DNA from: Bimuria novae-zelandiae CBS 107.79
Taxonomy: Eukaryota > Ascomycota > Dothideomycetes > Pleosporales > Didymosphaeriaceae
NCBI GenBank assembly: GCA_010015655.1
Contig: ML976704.1
Coordinates: 189,795-253,794, forward strand
Length of the DNA stretch: 64,000 nt
Reading direction: 5' to 3'
Each line of letters opens with the position of its first letter. The stretch's first letter is position 1. The translations under genes and the position numbers were made by a program. Shown in pieces: positions 34,620 to 47,247 of this stretch. A model generated the notes under the pieces. The model saw only the letters and a program-made list of their open reading frames with translations, ran no database searches and was not told the origin of the DNA.

Positions 34620-37600
34620 TGCAATTTCGCGGAGCCGCTTCCGACCACGATGCAATTAGCACGTTCCCATGCCACAGCCTCGGGCGTCCGAACCCCATCG
34701 CTCGCATGGCCAGGAGCGCCAAGGATCGTCGGCTGCCTAAATCGGGGGGGCACGCAGGACGGTTCCGCTCTCATGGTCCCGGTATAGTACCCAACCAAAT
34801 GACCCTAGGTAGAAACTCTACGCAAGCCTTCCTCCTCAAACTGAGCGGATATGCGTAATTCAAAAGCAATGAAAACAATGAACGCCAGCACCTGAAGGCG
34901 AAGACACATCCCACAGGATCGCGCGGCTAGCGAAAGTGACATGGGCAGACAAGGAGTACCCCACGTCCGGACAGCACGATATTCACCACGTGGTTCTAGA
35001 CTTCGCCCGTAATTGCCGGGACGCAGCACGTTCCGTCTTCTTTCTGTTGCGAAGCAAGACCAGAGGAGCCAACAATGTCCCCCCAGATGCATGTTGTCGC
35101 ATACCAGAGTTGCTCATGTGCGCACGTTCGTTCGTGGTGTGTGCGGAGTCACCCCACGTGCTTATCGTACCCTTTTCCGCGAACCGCAGGTGGGGACAAC
35201 GTGTTCTCCACCCATTGCGGCTCGCGTTCAGACTCTTCGTGCTTAGGAAAAGAAACGTGGGGTGGACTCGATACCTCCTCGCGGACGCCTACAAACTGCG
35301 CTCTTACCTCCCTAATCTTCCGTTATCCCAAGCTCGGATTGGAAGCTCCTACGCCATCACAGTAGCAGCAACGCGAGTGTTCCTTCGACAACTCTTGCGC
35401 TACCGCGTTCGCCGACCTTCTCGTTCAGGCATTTGTGCGCCCACTCTTGGCCTCGGACCGACATCTGCACTCGGTGAAAGCGGTCGAACGCTGTCGAGCA
35501 TGCTGCCCTTGTCTGCCCCGCTGACTAGAATTACTATACCGTATTTCACACACTCGTCAATTTCCATGACATCCTATATTCTGGCTGTTTCCATACTAGA
35601 TCTGATGTTGGTAGCACTGCGTGCTTACCAGTCAGATGGACAACTCGTGCTGCAACTTGTGCTTCCTTCGATGCGCGTCTTCTGGAAGGGTTTCAGATCG
35701 GCAATTGAGGTCAACGTTGACAGGGTGGTCAGCGTTGGGGCTGGTTCTGCGCTTCGATATTAAATGCGACCACCAACAGCCAGCATAGCCTCCTGTCATA
35801 GGCTGTCACCGCGGACTTCCATAGCGTCGGGCCAGCCTCAGCTGCTTGTTGGCCGCTAAATATACACGAACTGATGCACCATCTTGCAGCTCACTGTTAG
35901 CCTTGCTGGTCCGTGAAACCGCATTTCGCTCTAGGGTTTGCTGGATCTCGCAGTGCGGTGAACGCACCCAGAACCTGGTTCTCAACTTTTGATTCTACCG
36001 TTCAGCGCGGTAAGAGGCGAACCAACTGACTCTCGTAATACGATGGTCAGCAGCTCGATCCTACAAGAAACCCCATCTCTCGTTGCTGTTGTCATCTGAT
36101 CATCGACGGCCCGTGGGATCAAGCCTTCGGCACGGCCAGCTTTCAATGGCTCTTCCCGAGCCGAAGTACCCCTCGCCTCAGTCAGGAATAATTAACCATA
36201 TCATCCGGTTGAATATCGCCTGTCGGTCCTCAACAACATCCAGGCGCGTGTCTCTGAAGCCGGTTCAAATCCTCGCGCGTTTTCAACACCACAGAGCTCG
36301 ATCATACCAGTGCCTGGCAACCTTTCGCGCCCAAGCTAATGCTAAGGAGAACATCCTCATGCCCGTTGCCACCTCCGCCTCCACCTGCGGTCCCGTCGAG
36401 CGGGTCTATAATCGACGTCTTAAGATTCCCAGTCACCAGTCCCACATCAGCACACTCGGTCAAATCTTCCCATAACGGCAACAGTCCGTCTCCTCCGTTC
36501 CCACTACCCCAGGTCCTCCGCGATCATCTCACCTCTTCCCCTCACATCTCTCGTTTCGACTCCTCGACCGTGTCCGTCTCACCAGCCATCAGCATCAGGA
36601 TCACATGCCACTCACCACTGCTGAGACGGCGCTTTTGTGCGATACGCTGCTTACCTATAGGTTACGGCTTACTGTATACGCCCCAATGGTGTACGGTGAG
36701 GGCCGAGGCGAACATCGTGCCGGCCCGTCCAACGGCTCCTCACCCACTTCCCCAACTTCCCCGTCTTAACATGCTCATGCTTACAGGGCGAAAACCCCAG
36801 GCTCAATGCAAGCGCGACAGTTCCTAAAGAGTAACTACCGACATCAGCTTTTGACCGCCACGAGGGAGTAATCCCGGACTCGCGGTCACGAGTCCTGCAT
36901 GTCTTGCCCTACGCCTTCTCCGTGTTTCCGGAGGTCTTAGATGCAGTGAAGGTCATCCTCTTTCAGAGTATCTAGCGTCAGGGTTGGCAAGCTGCACCCA
37001 CGTTATGTATGTCGATCTCCGCGTCTGTGTCACGGGCTTAACAGCCCTGTTATCAATGGAAATCCTGGGGAACAACCACCACATTTACTCGCTACACGCT
37101 GTCGCCCTATATACACAAACTTTGTAGATCCTGCATGCATAATCGTGCTTGTGTTGACCATTTTCATCATTGATTCGAGCGGACCACGGGCTCCCATAGG
37201 GTGGTTAAAACTGCATTAATATCGCAAGCGAGCGAGGAATAACTTTGGCGATGCATGGAAGGTCCAGAGTCGCAGCCCATTGCTGACAGCCTGCACGCAG
37301 GGCAGAAAGTCCAGATGATCCTGCAGACGTGGAGCTGCTGTACATGTACGGCGTGCGCGGGTACTTTGCAGCTGTAACGTGACCAAACGGTGAGGGCTGG
37401 GCCGCGCCGTTCGCCTCTATTTCCGCCCGCAGCCGCTGCGAATCCTTCCGCTCGGCACAGTAATCGCCGAGGCCTGGTAAGACTGATAACGCGACTTGAG
37501 GCAAGTCACAACAATGACAGACTGCGACTCTGATTCCAGATCGCATCATTTCTCAGATAAGCGCTAACGTCGAGCTGGTGACTTGCACTTCGATCGAAGA

Positions 37601-40292
37601 TGCGGTATCTCTCTCCAATCCACGCATTGCTATGCAAGCCCCCAATTCATCAAGAAGTAAGCCCTCATCTGCGTCACTTTCATCCCGACCAACTGTAGCG
37701 CCCGCACGACGGACATGCGCGCAGTAATCGTCCTCAACCTTGCCCCTGCGTATCTTACCCCATAGCCACCGCTCGTCTCGTCGTTTCCTACTCATCCCAT
37801 CATGCTACAGGGTGTGTCTTAATATCCAAACCGTCTTCTGACCCGGTGAGCCCTCGGGTTCCGAGCGGGCGGGTCCACTCGGCGAGCTCCACACCACCTT
37901 CGCATGGTCCGCAGCGCGTGTCTTTCAAACACACACACACGCTCCTGCCACATGAGGTTTATGATTGCAACCGAGCACGACAGCCCTTGGCGGGGCGTTC
38001 GAGAAGGTTGTCAGTTACAGCCTCATGGCAGGGCTGGACGGGGGCCCTGGTACATACATGTCCATTTTGCCAAGAACGAGGGTGGTGTGTGAGCGCAAGG
38101 AGACGCAAGGTACCTGGCCCCATGTGTGCTTGAAGGGCCGGGTGAGGCAGGGTGAGGCATCTTGCCTGAGGCGAGGCGTAGTGCACTATGGGTTGCGTTG
38201 CTGCGGTAGGTTTCGATAAATGGGGACCCTGCGACGGCGGGTTGGCGATGGAATACAGCCGGGACGCGTAGGTGTGGTGAACTAAAGCGGGAGAAGCGCT
38301 TGAGGATTCGCGGAGTCGAAGGAGTAAGACGTGATGCTGATGCGGCGTCGGTCGGTGGAGTCTTCAAACCGCTCTTTTCGTTGGACAACCGGGGAGTCGA
38401 GAAAGGAAGATGGGGGTGAGCACGATTTACATATGACGCAGGTGTTGTGTCAGAAACGGCTGAGGTACTTGCCTACATGCAAGAGACTGGACGGATCCCG
38501 AGGGATCATCAGGCACGGGCCGGGGGTCCATGATGGTTTTGGGTTCGATCATCAGCTAAAAGCTTTCGAAGTGCAATGCTATGGGTAAATGTGCAACGCG
38601 ATCGATCAATTGAGGGAACGTGAGGTCGCAGAAGGTCATGGCATCTAGAAACTTTGGGAGAAGTACGCTTGTGATGGTGACACCAGCATGAAATGCACTT
38701 CACCACGTGATCCCTAAAGATCAAGCCAGTGAGGTTCGATTCACACCCAAAGAGGATCCCCTCTTGTGGGCTCTCTGTCAAGTTTTTTTGCACTAGAGCT
38801 CGTTAATAACGGCAACGAGGAGATCAACCCTCCACCAGAGGCCAAACCCCTCTGCCCAACTCATGCCACTTCATTCGAATCCCTCAATCTCTCTTGCAGA
38901 CTTGTTCTAGGTCTGGGTCAACCAAGTAACAGCGCTTGAACATAATCACGTCAGATGTCATCTCAAACCCAGCACGAGTATTCCTTCCCCCAACGCTAAA
39001 TCTCATCAACTCAATCACTTTCTACAAACCTACTCTCTCAAAGCATCCTATACCACTGCAGAGAAAGACATCGTAATCCTCAGGCGTTAAATAGCTTTGG
39101 TAGGAAAAATGAGTATGGCCTATAGATTATAGTACCGCTGCCCGAGGGCGTAGGTGGTGTAATTGCTCTGATAGACGAAATAGCACGATGGGTTAGAGAA
39201 CTTGTGCCACGTTAGCGACGAGTCAATAGTGTAAGCTCTAAGCTTTTATTTTTATAAGCGTAATTAAGTTTAATGTGGGTGTGAGCGCAGCAGCGTCGTT
39301 CTTAGCAGGACATCAATGTGAGATGTAAACTAGATCTTGCCATCACAATAGTGGATGTGATTTAGGTCCCTGCAAGCATTGGGCCTTCATTTTAGACATC
39401 TAGTGGACGAGCGTTAGAGGCTTCTTCAAGTCGCTGTAGAATGCACGAGAATTCAAGATGTGCCGAACATCTAAGGTATGTTTCTTGTTCAAAGGCTGTG
39501 AGATTGCTGGTTTACTCCTTTCGCGGATAGTTAGTGATTTGTGGGAAATCGCTGTCGCTTAAGATACTATCGCAAATTAACGCAGTTAAAGTGATTATCG
39601 ATAGAGAAACTATCGTTTATATAGAAAGATTAAGCGTGCTTTGTTAGATTAGATCTCACCTTCTCTTTCTCTCCATTATTTTCTTCTTTAATATAAAGCT
39701 AGAACGTCCTTCAGGCCAACAGGGGCGTATTAATTACGGTGCGGGAACAAAATTATTAAGCTAGTAAAAGAAAAACCAGTACGAACGCAGAAATACACCT
39801 TACTAGGTGTCTATGTTTTATTTAAATGTCCTACAGTTGTCCACGTGCACAAGCCCTTTAAAAATAGTAGAGCCTGTTGTTATGAGTTATAGACGCCCTA
39901 CTACATTGTCTCGATATCGTTAATAACTTCGGTCTCACCAAGATGAGGTACTCAGGGATTGGCCGAGAAATCCCCAAGGAACAGCGCTCCAGACGTCACT
40001 ATGCTTAGTCCCGTACCTTCGGAGGACGGATGCGGGCTTCGAGTCTCATGAACACCAGGAGAGAGCATCCCCGCCCTATTTTGTGCTTGTTCTGGTGCGC
40101 CCTTCTGTTGTGTGAACCAATAACTAGTGTGTAATCTCCTGCCTCTAGAGGTAAGCTATCTCATATATACCTAGGTGCAAACAACTCCCAAGTAACTGGC
40201 AAATCCCATACAAAAGGCAAACAAAGGAAAACAATCCATCAGCTCGGTGGCAAGCATCAAACCTCACATGTTGCTGTGATCTTTGTACGTTT
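34620..40292. other. Gene-poor region, partly AT-rich
   Basis: No gene I can support. An open stretch of 275 codons at 34936-35763 (plus) is Arg/Leu/Ser-rich without domains and is probably chance. About 38990-39960 is AT-richer, with TTAA/ATAT runs and many broken frames. Around 39640-39720 a TGTTAG...CCAACA segment resembles a worn LTR end but has no matching duplication. It is probably RIPed repeat debris. Confidence 0.35.
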
Positions 40293-41797
40293 TTGGTTGC
40301 TGTGTTGTGTGATCTATTCAGGTCGTTGAAGACGATAAAAGAAAGGCTTGAACACCAGGAGACGCAGGCGCAAGAACTAAAACTTGAAGATAATAGCTCG
40401 AGCCTCACATCCTTTAGCAGCAGTGAATTCGAAATCCACTCCAGTAACGAAGGTTGTCTTTTATACGAACGGATCACGGACCCAATCGTGAAGGTACAAG
40501 GTTGGGTAAGACAGTTCTATTTAGGAATGTCTTAGTCCTGCGTGTTACCTCTGGATGGGTAATACAGTGGCTGCCTGCGTCTACTTTGTATCCGGCCATC
40601 TGGAGGCCCGCGTACATGTCAGTCACCAGAGTAGGAATCTGGTAACAACACAACTCGCGGGCAGGAAGAAATAGATCTTATCGACGACGCGTATCTACTC
40701 CTAGGTATAAGAAGTGCTGCAGAAGACGAAGGCCTGCCTATTACACTTCCCCATGGTGGATGCTTTATCGACATCTGGGGATGTCGGATCCGTGGCCGTG
40801 GTAGCGATGAGTCCGTTTACTGGAGTGATCTATAACAACTGATATGCAATTGTTACGGCATTAGCTCATGCGAAATCGAAGCTAGACACATTATCCTACA
40901 GTACCTACGCAAAAAGGGCTGCCCACCAAATCATCGATTCATCATGCGATCGGGCATGTTGCATTTGGCAGATCAATTCCCAGGCATTAAGCCTGCCATT
41001 GTTGAGATCCTGGAGTTTTAGGCAAAGTCAATAGATATATCCTCGGAGAGCATCGAAGTCGAGTGCCCAATCTGTGAAAGTAACATCCCAATCAGCAACG
41101 CATCAGGCAAAGAGGTCATAAACGAGCACCTCCAACAAATGCACGACGGCACCTTCGACCATCAACTTATATGCCGCCAATGCAGGTGTCTTCTCTTAAT
41201 CCAAGACCAGGTACTGGAGCATGTCCAACATGCAACAAAAAGACCGATATCTCGCACCTTCAACTCGTCTACAAGATTGGTTGATGGAAAGGGATTATTC
41301 CACAAGACAAATCGACCAGGCGCGAGTCCCTACGGTTCGGCACATCGGTTGATGAAGACCGTGACTTCTACGTCAATGCTGATTCTACGACGGGTCGTGT
41401 TCGAAAACATCAACTCTTAGAGTTCAAACTTCATCAAAACGGAGCATTACGAGACAGTATTTGTGAGACTACGCTGTCAAGATACAGAAAGGAACTTCAC
41501 CTACCCACTGGCGCCGACAAGAGCCAGGTGGATCTCGAGGAATGGGGGAAGAAACTAGATGTCGAAGACATTGTGGAAGTGGCCGTTAAACAGGTTGTGC
41601 CGCGGATCATAGCCGGCCGCCTTGGGTACTACTTGAGATGCGTACTTTGTGCGCATTCGGTAGAGCGAACCATTTACAGCGTGAAACTTAACCTAAAAAT
41701 TCACCATGGCCTTACAGGACATGGATACACCTGCGAGGAACATGAGATGTTGTTCCCTGACAAAGCTATGATTGTACGGCACATGGAGAACCACTGA
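40293..41797 (+). pseudogene. Zinc-finger protein relic
   Basis: From about 40670 one frame reads continuously as protein apart from a TAA near 40831 (in VYWSDL*QLICNCYG) and a TAG near 41020 (EILEF*AKSIDISS). It contains VECPICESNIPISN, EHLQQMHDGTFDHQLICRQC and LEHVQHA, which are spaced C2H2-like zinc ligands. Near 41280-41345 the frame shifts by one. The second frame continues to YYLRCVLCAHSVERTIYS and CEEHEMLFPDKAMIVRHMEN, ending TGA at 41795-41797. An open stretch from 40293 (RLEHQETQAQELKLEDNSS) may be an upstream exon. Both stops could be CAA/CAG mutated to TAA/TAG. Function unknown; an intact relative would bind nucleic acid or protein through zinc fingers. Confidence 0.6.
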
Positions 41798-41811
41798 GCA
41801 AATAGCTACCC

Positions 41812-42004
41812 TGTCACGGTTTATGGCCCTTACCTTACAAGATAGTTGCTCTTACCTTGGCATGGTTGCGACTTACCTTCCACCTATCCAGGACTAGTGT
41901 TGTTTGTGCCTGCGCACCTATATCTTCTGTAGTTCCTAGATAGTACAACCTCAGTTCAATCCTTCAATTTCCCTGCGTACTGTCCAGCTCTGCTCACCGC
42001 GACA
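41812..42004 (+). repeat. Solo LTR (copy 1)
   Basis: A 193-bp sequence starts TGTCACGGTTTATGG and ends GCGACA (TG...CA ends), with a perfect 5-bp duplication TACCC at 41807-41811 and 42005-42009. It is about 80-85% identical by eye to the reverse complement of 42517-42724. No retroelement interior is present, so it is a solo LTR left by recombination. It begins 14 bp after the stop codon of the zinc-finger relic. Confidence 0.85.
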
Positions 42005-42009
42005 TACCC

Positions 42010-42511
42010 TGTATAGAAATGAAGTAGAATCTCTCACTGCAACACCACAACAACAAGGACCTCTGACTGTACATCTACTGCGCGTATGTTCTAATGGTAT
42101 AGGTGTCTAGATGTTATGCAGCGCTCCCGAGGTTTCGACGTAAATTCAATCGGATCGCACAGCAGCGTTTTCGCGCATTTAGCTTGCAGCTCGAGCCTTG
42201 TGATTTGTTGCAGTGGTTCGCGCCCGAATGGCTGGTTTAAACAACGGCCCCGCTGTAATACGTGATAGGCAGGGACAGCTGAACGTTTCCTTAGTTTCGG
42301 TGCTCCCGAGAATAGAGATCGCTCCTACGCCAGCTGATCGCGGAAGTGAATGTAACATTCGAGAAAGCACGTTCTGTACAGGGAATCTGCATCCAAGGAT
42401 AAGACGACACGATATGGCGAGTTGGAAATCATTGTGACATTCGTGAAATTCGTGGACCTACATCGTCTAAAGCTATTCTTTCGTAGTTTAAGGTGGTTAT
42501 TTACAGTATGA
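42010..42511. other. Spacer between two solo LTRs
   Basis: Roughly 500 bp with no coding, primer-binding-site or polypurine-tract signal that I can see, so the flanking LTRs do not bound one retroelement. Confidence 0.45.
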
Positions 42512-42516
42512 GAAAT

Positions 42517-42724
42517 TGTCGCAGTAAGCAGAGCGGACAGTACGCAGTGGAAAAGATTGTGGGATTGAACTGAGGTTGTACTATCTAGGAGCTACAGAAG
42601 GTATAAGTGCGCAGGCACAAACAACGCTAGTCCTAGATAGGTGTAGTACTCTCAGAGAGGCGAGTAACAACCATGTAAGGGTAGCTACAACTATCTCGTA
42701 GGGTAAGAGCTATAAACCGTGACA
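42517..42724 (-). repeat. Solo LTR (copy 2, inverted)
   Basis: A 208-bp copy of the same family in the opposite orientation: the minus strand starts TGTCACGGTTTATAG and ends GCGACA. Its own 5-bp duplication GAAAT lies at 42512-42516 and 42725-42729. The different target duplications show two independent insertions. Confidence 0.85.
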
Positions 42725-42792
42725 GAAATATATACACGAAACAAAATTGGTAGACGCTCGGGATCCTACAACGAGCGCTTCGCACCGGTGCC

Positions 42793-44044
42793 CTAAAAGC
42801 TGCCCGGCGAATTATCATGCCGAATGTTCCTAGGCCCCTCCGTGATGACGATACCAGTCGTCTTCATAATGCCGGATTCATCGATCCTCCTCTCCTCATC
42901 GTCCAGTATCGCCTTCTCGCTCTCGCTGTCGCTGTCCAGTACGCTCTCCCCAGGAGTGTAGTTCTTGCGAGTGCCTCGCTCGCTCTTGCCCATTGTGCTC
43001 ATTCGGATACCGTCGCCTTGCGTCGAGCGCCCAGCGTAGCCTTGGCCAGGCGTTCCGTACAGAGGTGTCGACTTGTGTCCGCTGTTTGATAGACCTGGCA
43101 TGTATTTGCGGAAGAGGTCGTCGAAAACTTTGTGGAGCGGAGGTAAAGAGGCGATAAAGATGCCGACCTGGAGCTCGGCGCCAGACCAGATAGACAGGTC
43201 GGCGCTGGTCCATGTGGGGTCCATGGTACCGTTGATGTTCTTCAGTTCGACGGTTTTGAATATGGAGCAGAGCATCGCGCTGCAGTTGTGAGTAGACGCC
43301 TCATCATCTTCTTGGGCATACTTACATAAGACTCAGGAGGAACACCACCCGCAGGCCCCATTGTGTCCGCTTGGGGAGCTGTACTTTCGAAAGGTAGACT
43401 ATGGGCGCGACGACGTATACAACGTCGGTCAGAATGTTGACAACACCTTGAGAGTACGAAAGAGGGAGATTGCCAACAGCCCAACATTTCTTCTCCGTGA
43501 TGCCGCGATTCCAATTCGCTTCGAGCGGTGCGCACCCGAAGAGCGTAAAAACAGGCGCTAGGAAGTTGATACCGGTGATAACCAATATGGAGAACCACAC
43601 AATTGCGCGGTATACTGTGGAGAAGTCGAGAACGAGGAGATAGGCGCAAATTGACCACTTCAGGACGGCGACTGCGACGATATTAATGGTTTGGTTGATC
43701 CAGAGCCAGTAAGAGTAGGTCATAATCATATCCCTCGTTATCGATGGATCCTTGAAGTGTCTTCCCAGTCCATTATCCACGAGAATAAATCGTATGACAG
43801 TGTTGACAATTGATAGGGCCTGGTTGAAATGTCAGCATCGCCGATTTGCATTATAGAATGAGGGGTTGCGACTAACCCAGGACACAATGAGCAGGTAATC
43901 AGAAGCCAAAAAACTACCTCTTTGCTTGAGACCGTAGACGCACCTCCAGAAAAAGAAGATGGTGCATAGAGCGGTCAAGCTGGTCGTAGAGACGAGAATC
44001 TTGTACCTTTGGTTAGGCCAATCTTGCTGCACCGCATCGCTCAT
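42793..44044 (-). CDS. Rhodopsin-domain integral membrane protein
   Basis: Three exons, join(42793..43279, 43326..43819, 43877..44044), give 382 residues with both introns in phase. The N-terminal half has about seven membrane helices, for example ILVSTTSLTALCTIFFFWRC, WINQTINIVAVAVLKWSICA and VWFSILVITGINFLAPVF. The segment LFGCAPLEANWNR precedes helix 5, as in the fungal rhodopsin-like (PTH11-related) family. The C-terminal 100 residues are a cytoplasmic Ser/Asp/Glu-rich tail. No retinal-binding Lys motif of true opsins is evident. Relatives include surface receptors; the ligand is unknown. Divergent with the GMC oxidoreductase 1.3 kb away. Intact. Confidence 0.85.
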
Positions 44045-45346
44045 CGTGACTATGTCAGTAACCTTAGAGGCCTTTTAGATCTCGCAATTCAAAACGAAGT
44101 ACACAGTTCTGATGTCTTACCCGCTAGTGGGCTTGGATCCGCCCCTGAATGGCGAGTGTGAAACAGGCGAGATGCTACGGAAGACAGCAGACGTTCTCAC
44201 GGCAGGTAATAAGTGGTTATTTCCGTACCTTACGGGCCACCTAAAGAGTATGATAAAGCATCTGGGTTCGCTCCCGCGGTGGACCGGCGAAGCACTGCCC
44301 CGAGATCCTGGTGACATTCAGGTCTAGATTTCCTCGACGCTTGAACACGAGGCGGAGGTCCCCTTTGAAACGTATCTATCCAGTCAACGTCCTTATAGGC
44401 ACGGGAGACGGCCCCACGAGACCCATACACAAGACTGATAATCTGGTCATCTCCCGGTGAAGGGACTCAGAACCATTCTAGAGCGCCAAGAGACGAGCAC
44501 GTCCGGTGTCTCGAGAACGCTATTTTTTCGAGTGTCATTTCGGAGAATGGACGAAAGGCCTCTTTCCTGTATCATCTTGATGAGCATGATTTAAGGTGGT
44601 CGTAATTCAATGTTGGCATGACTAGCATAGCGGAGTTCAGCGTTACTTACGCGAAAATCGGCAATGGGATGCCGAGACGAAGCACGCTAACGCACTCGAA
44701 CCTGTTAATTTTTTCCGACCACACCAATTTCATCTTAAAATTACTGGGGCGGAGAACTCTCATAGGATACGACCCCTGCTTACACCCGACGCTGCTGTAT
44801 GGGCTATCTGTAAGGCGGGAAGGAGCCGAGTCATGAAACCGATCTGGACCCGCATACTTGGTGAACCTCTATCCGTAGGGAGACAAGTTGATTCTTCAGG
44901 AATGATAGTTGGAAGCTACTCGTGCCGTTTACCCTTCGTGGAAAATAGTCTCTCGGTGCGGACCGTAGAATGACAGCCGAGCCGTTAAGTGGTGGACAGA
45001 CAGGAGACCGGTACCGGCGGCATTTAAAAGCGCCGTCACACTTGTTCTCGCGAGAAACCGTGACTGGTAGTCAGGGTGGGTCCCGTTCGCCATCTTCTAC
45101 CCCAGTCCGGTTGGCGACCGACAACGTGGTGGATGGCGAATCTGACCCTCGCAGGACCCACGCCAGTTGCCGCGGAGCCCTATGCGCAGGTACCATCCAG
45201 ATCTTTGGCGAGTAGCTCTGGCGAACGCACCGCTGCTCTTTCACCGTTTAAAAGCTCCTAAGGGGCGCCGTACTTCGATCTCCCACCACTGACTGCGTCG
45301 CAATTGTCGTCCATTCCACTCTCCTTAATTTCCCACTTGGGTCAAG
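44045..45346. other. Region between divergent genes, no gene seen
   Basis: 1.3 kb separating the rhodopsin-domain gene and the GMC oxidoreductase; it holds both promoters. Short open stretches only. The 40 bp before 45347 are CT-rich, as in expressed fungal genes. Confidence 0.4.
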
Positions 45347-47247
45347 ATGGCTGTCTTTTCGCGGGTGGCCGTGGCCATACCACTCGTTTCGGCGCTTTTC
45401 ACGTTCGTTTCTGCTTACTCTGCAACAAATACGACACAGTATGACTACGTAATCATTGGTGGTGGTCTTACTGGACTGGTAGTTGCGAATCGATTGTCAG
45501 AAAATAAGAATAGTGAGTAGATTCTTGAGAAAGCGAGTGGGGTCGATACCTGACATCTATTGTAGAGACTGTCCTTGTGATTGAAAGTGGCGAGAACATT
45601 GACACGGTCGGCAACACTATTCCCTACAAAGCCAATGACATCCCCGCTGCCGCCCCGCTCAAGTGGACCGGCTTCACCACTCAGCCTGAGGCAGAGCTCG
45701 GCAACAAGACGTTCAATGTCAATGTAGGGAAGGTGCTTGGTGGTGGGTCGGTCATCAATGGCATGGTGTATGATCGAGGCAACGCTGCTGATTACGATGC
45801 ATGGGAGGCGCTCGGTAACGAGGGCTGGGGCTGGGCTGGAATGAAACCTTACTTCATCAAGGGTACAACTTTCCAGCCGCCTTCTCCCGAGGTTGCTGAA
45901 GCCTTCAATATCACCTGGGATCCAGACACCTACGGCAACGGTCCTTTGAGTGTCAGTATCACTGACACCCAATACGCCGACATCAACGAATATTGGGCCG
46001 CTTGGAAGGCTTCGGGTGTCAACGTCCCGGTAGATGGAAATGATGGCGCAGTTGGCCCTTCGTGGTTCGGAAATACCATGGACAAGACCACAGGTCGCAG
46101 AGCGCATGCTCGTTACGCTTACTACGATCCGATCGTCAACCGTACCAACCTCCATGTCTGGACGAAGACGACCGCGCAGAAGATCGTATGGGACGAAGTC
46201 CAGCAGACTTTGGCTCGTGGTGTTGAGATCCAGGATGCTAACAACAAGACCTCAGTTGTTTTTGCCAGGAAGGAGGTTGTCCTGGCTGCTGGTGCGGTGC
46301 AGACCCCGAAGCTGCTACAGATCAGCGGAGTTGGTCCAAGGTCCATTCTCGAGGCAGCCGGTGTGAAGGTCAGATACGAAAACGATGGAATAGGTTCGAA
46401 TTTCCAAGATCACAGTTACGGCACCATCGTCTTCAACACCACGTCCAAGGCGTTCCCCAATGTGAACTCGCTCACGACCAATGAGACTTTCAACGCTTCT
46501 GCATGGGAAGAATATGTCGAAAACAGGACCGGCCCGTACACTTATGCCCGTGGAAACGCGTTGGCCTTCATTTCTCTCCCAGACATGACCTCGGAAGTCC
46601 ACGCCGTTGTTAACGGCCTCAACAACCAATCAGCTGCGTTGTACCTACCCAAGATATACCGCAACAACACCAAGTTGTTGAAGGGTTTCAAGGCTCAACG
46701 TGGAATCATCGCTGACTTGTTCAAGCGCAAGGATGCTGCCGTTACCGAGTTCCCGGTGCCGCCGGATGGTGCGTACGGCCTTGTGGGTATCGAGAAGCCA
46801 CTTTCGCGTGGGATTATCCATCTCAACCCCACTAACCCCACCGGACCTCCTCTCATTCAGTTCAATGCTTTCCAGAACCCGGTTGACAAGCAGATCCTCG
46901 GTATTGGTACACGCTTCTTCCGCAGTGTTTGGAACCGCCCTGAACTTTCGGAGCTCGTCCACGGTGAGACAGTCCCCGGTGCCCAGTATACCACCGATGA
47001 TGAGATCTTCTCTGCTCTGTTGGCCCAATCCTTCGTGGCACCGACGTTGTCGCACCCTTCAGCTTCATGCCCGATGATGGCGGAGGAGAGCGGTGGCTGT
47101 GTCGATAGCGCGCTGATGGTGTACGGAACTCAGCACCTTTCTATCGTTGACGCGTCTATAATTCCCATCATTCCTGCCTGCCATCTCCAGGCTACTATGT
47201 ACGGTGTGGGTGAAAAGGCGGCGGATTTAATCAAAGCGAGGCAGTAG
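45347..47247 (+). CDS. Secreted GMC oxidoreductase
   Basis: Two exons, join(45347..45512, 45566..47247), give 615 residues, the usual size. A signal peptide (about 1-24, MAVFSRVAVAIPLVSALFTF) precedes the FAD-binding GGGLTG motif (38-43) in YDYVIIGGGLTGLVVANRL. The GMC signature VGKVLGGGSVINGMVYDRG and the second signature GAVQTPKLLQISGVGP follow. The C-terminal active-site region has LSHPSASCPM and ACHLQATMYGVGEKAADLI, whose second His is the usual catalytic pair partner. Many N-x-S/T sites (NTT, NKT, NIT, NAS) fit secretion. The family oxidises alcohols, sugars or aryl alcohols with O2 or quinone; the substrate cannot be told. Intact, ending TAG at 47245-47247. Confidence 0.92.

Noticed and set aside
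34936..35763. 275-codon open stretch on the plus strand
   Set aside because: Arg/Leu/Ser-rich with no domain, signal or splice context, and competing open frames; most likely chance in moderate-GC DNA.
38722..38740. B-box-like GGTTCGATTCA on the plus strand
   Set aside because: No A box or cloverleaf around it.
39640..39722. TGTTAG...CCAACA segment as an LTR
   Set aside because: No flanking target duplication or second copy seen; the region is too AT-rich and worn to decide.
41812..42724. The inverted repeat as one TIR transposon or foldback element
   Set aside because: Each arm has TG...CA ends and its own distinct 5-bp duplication, so two solo LTRs explain it better.
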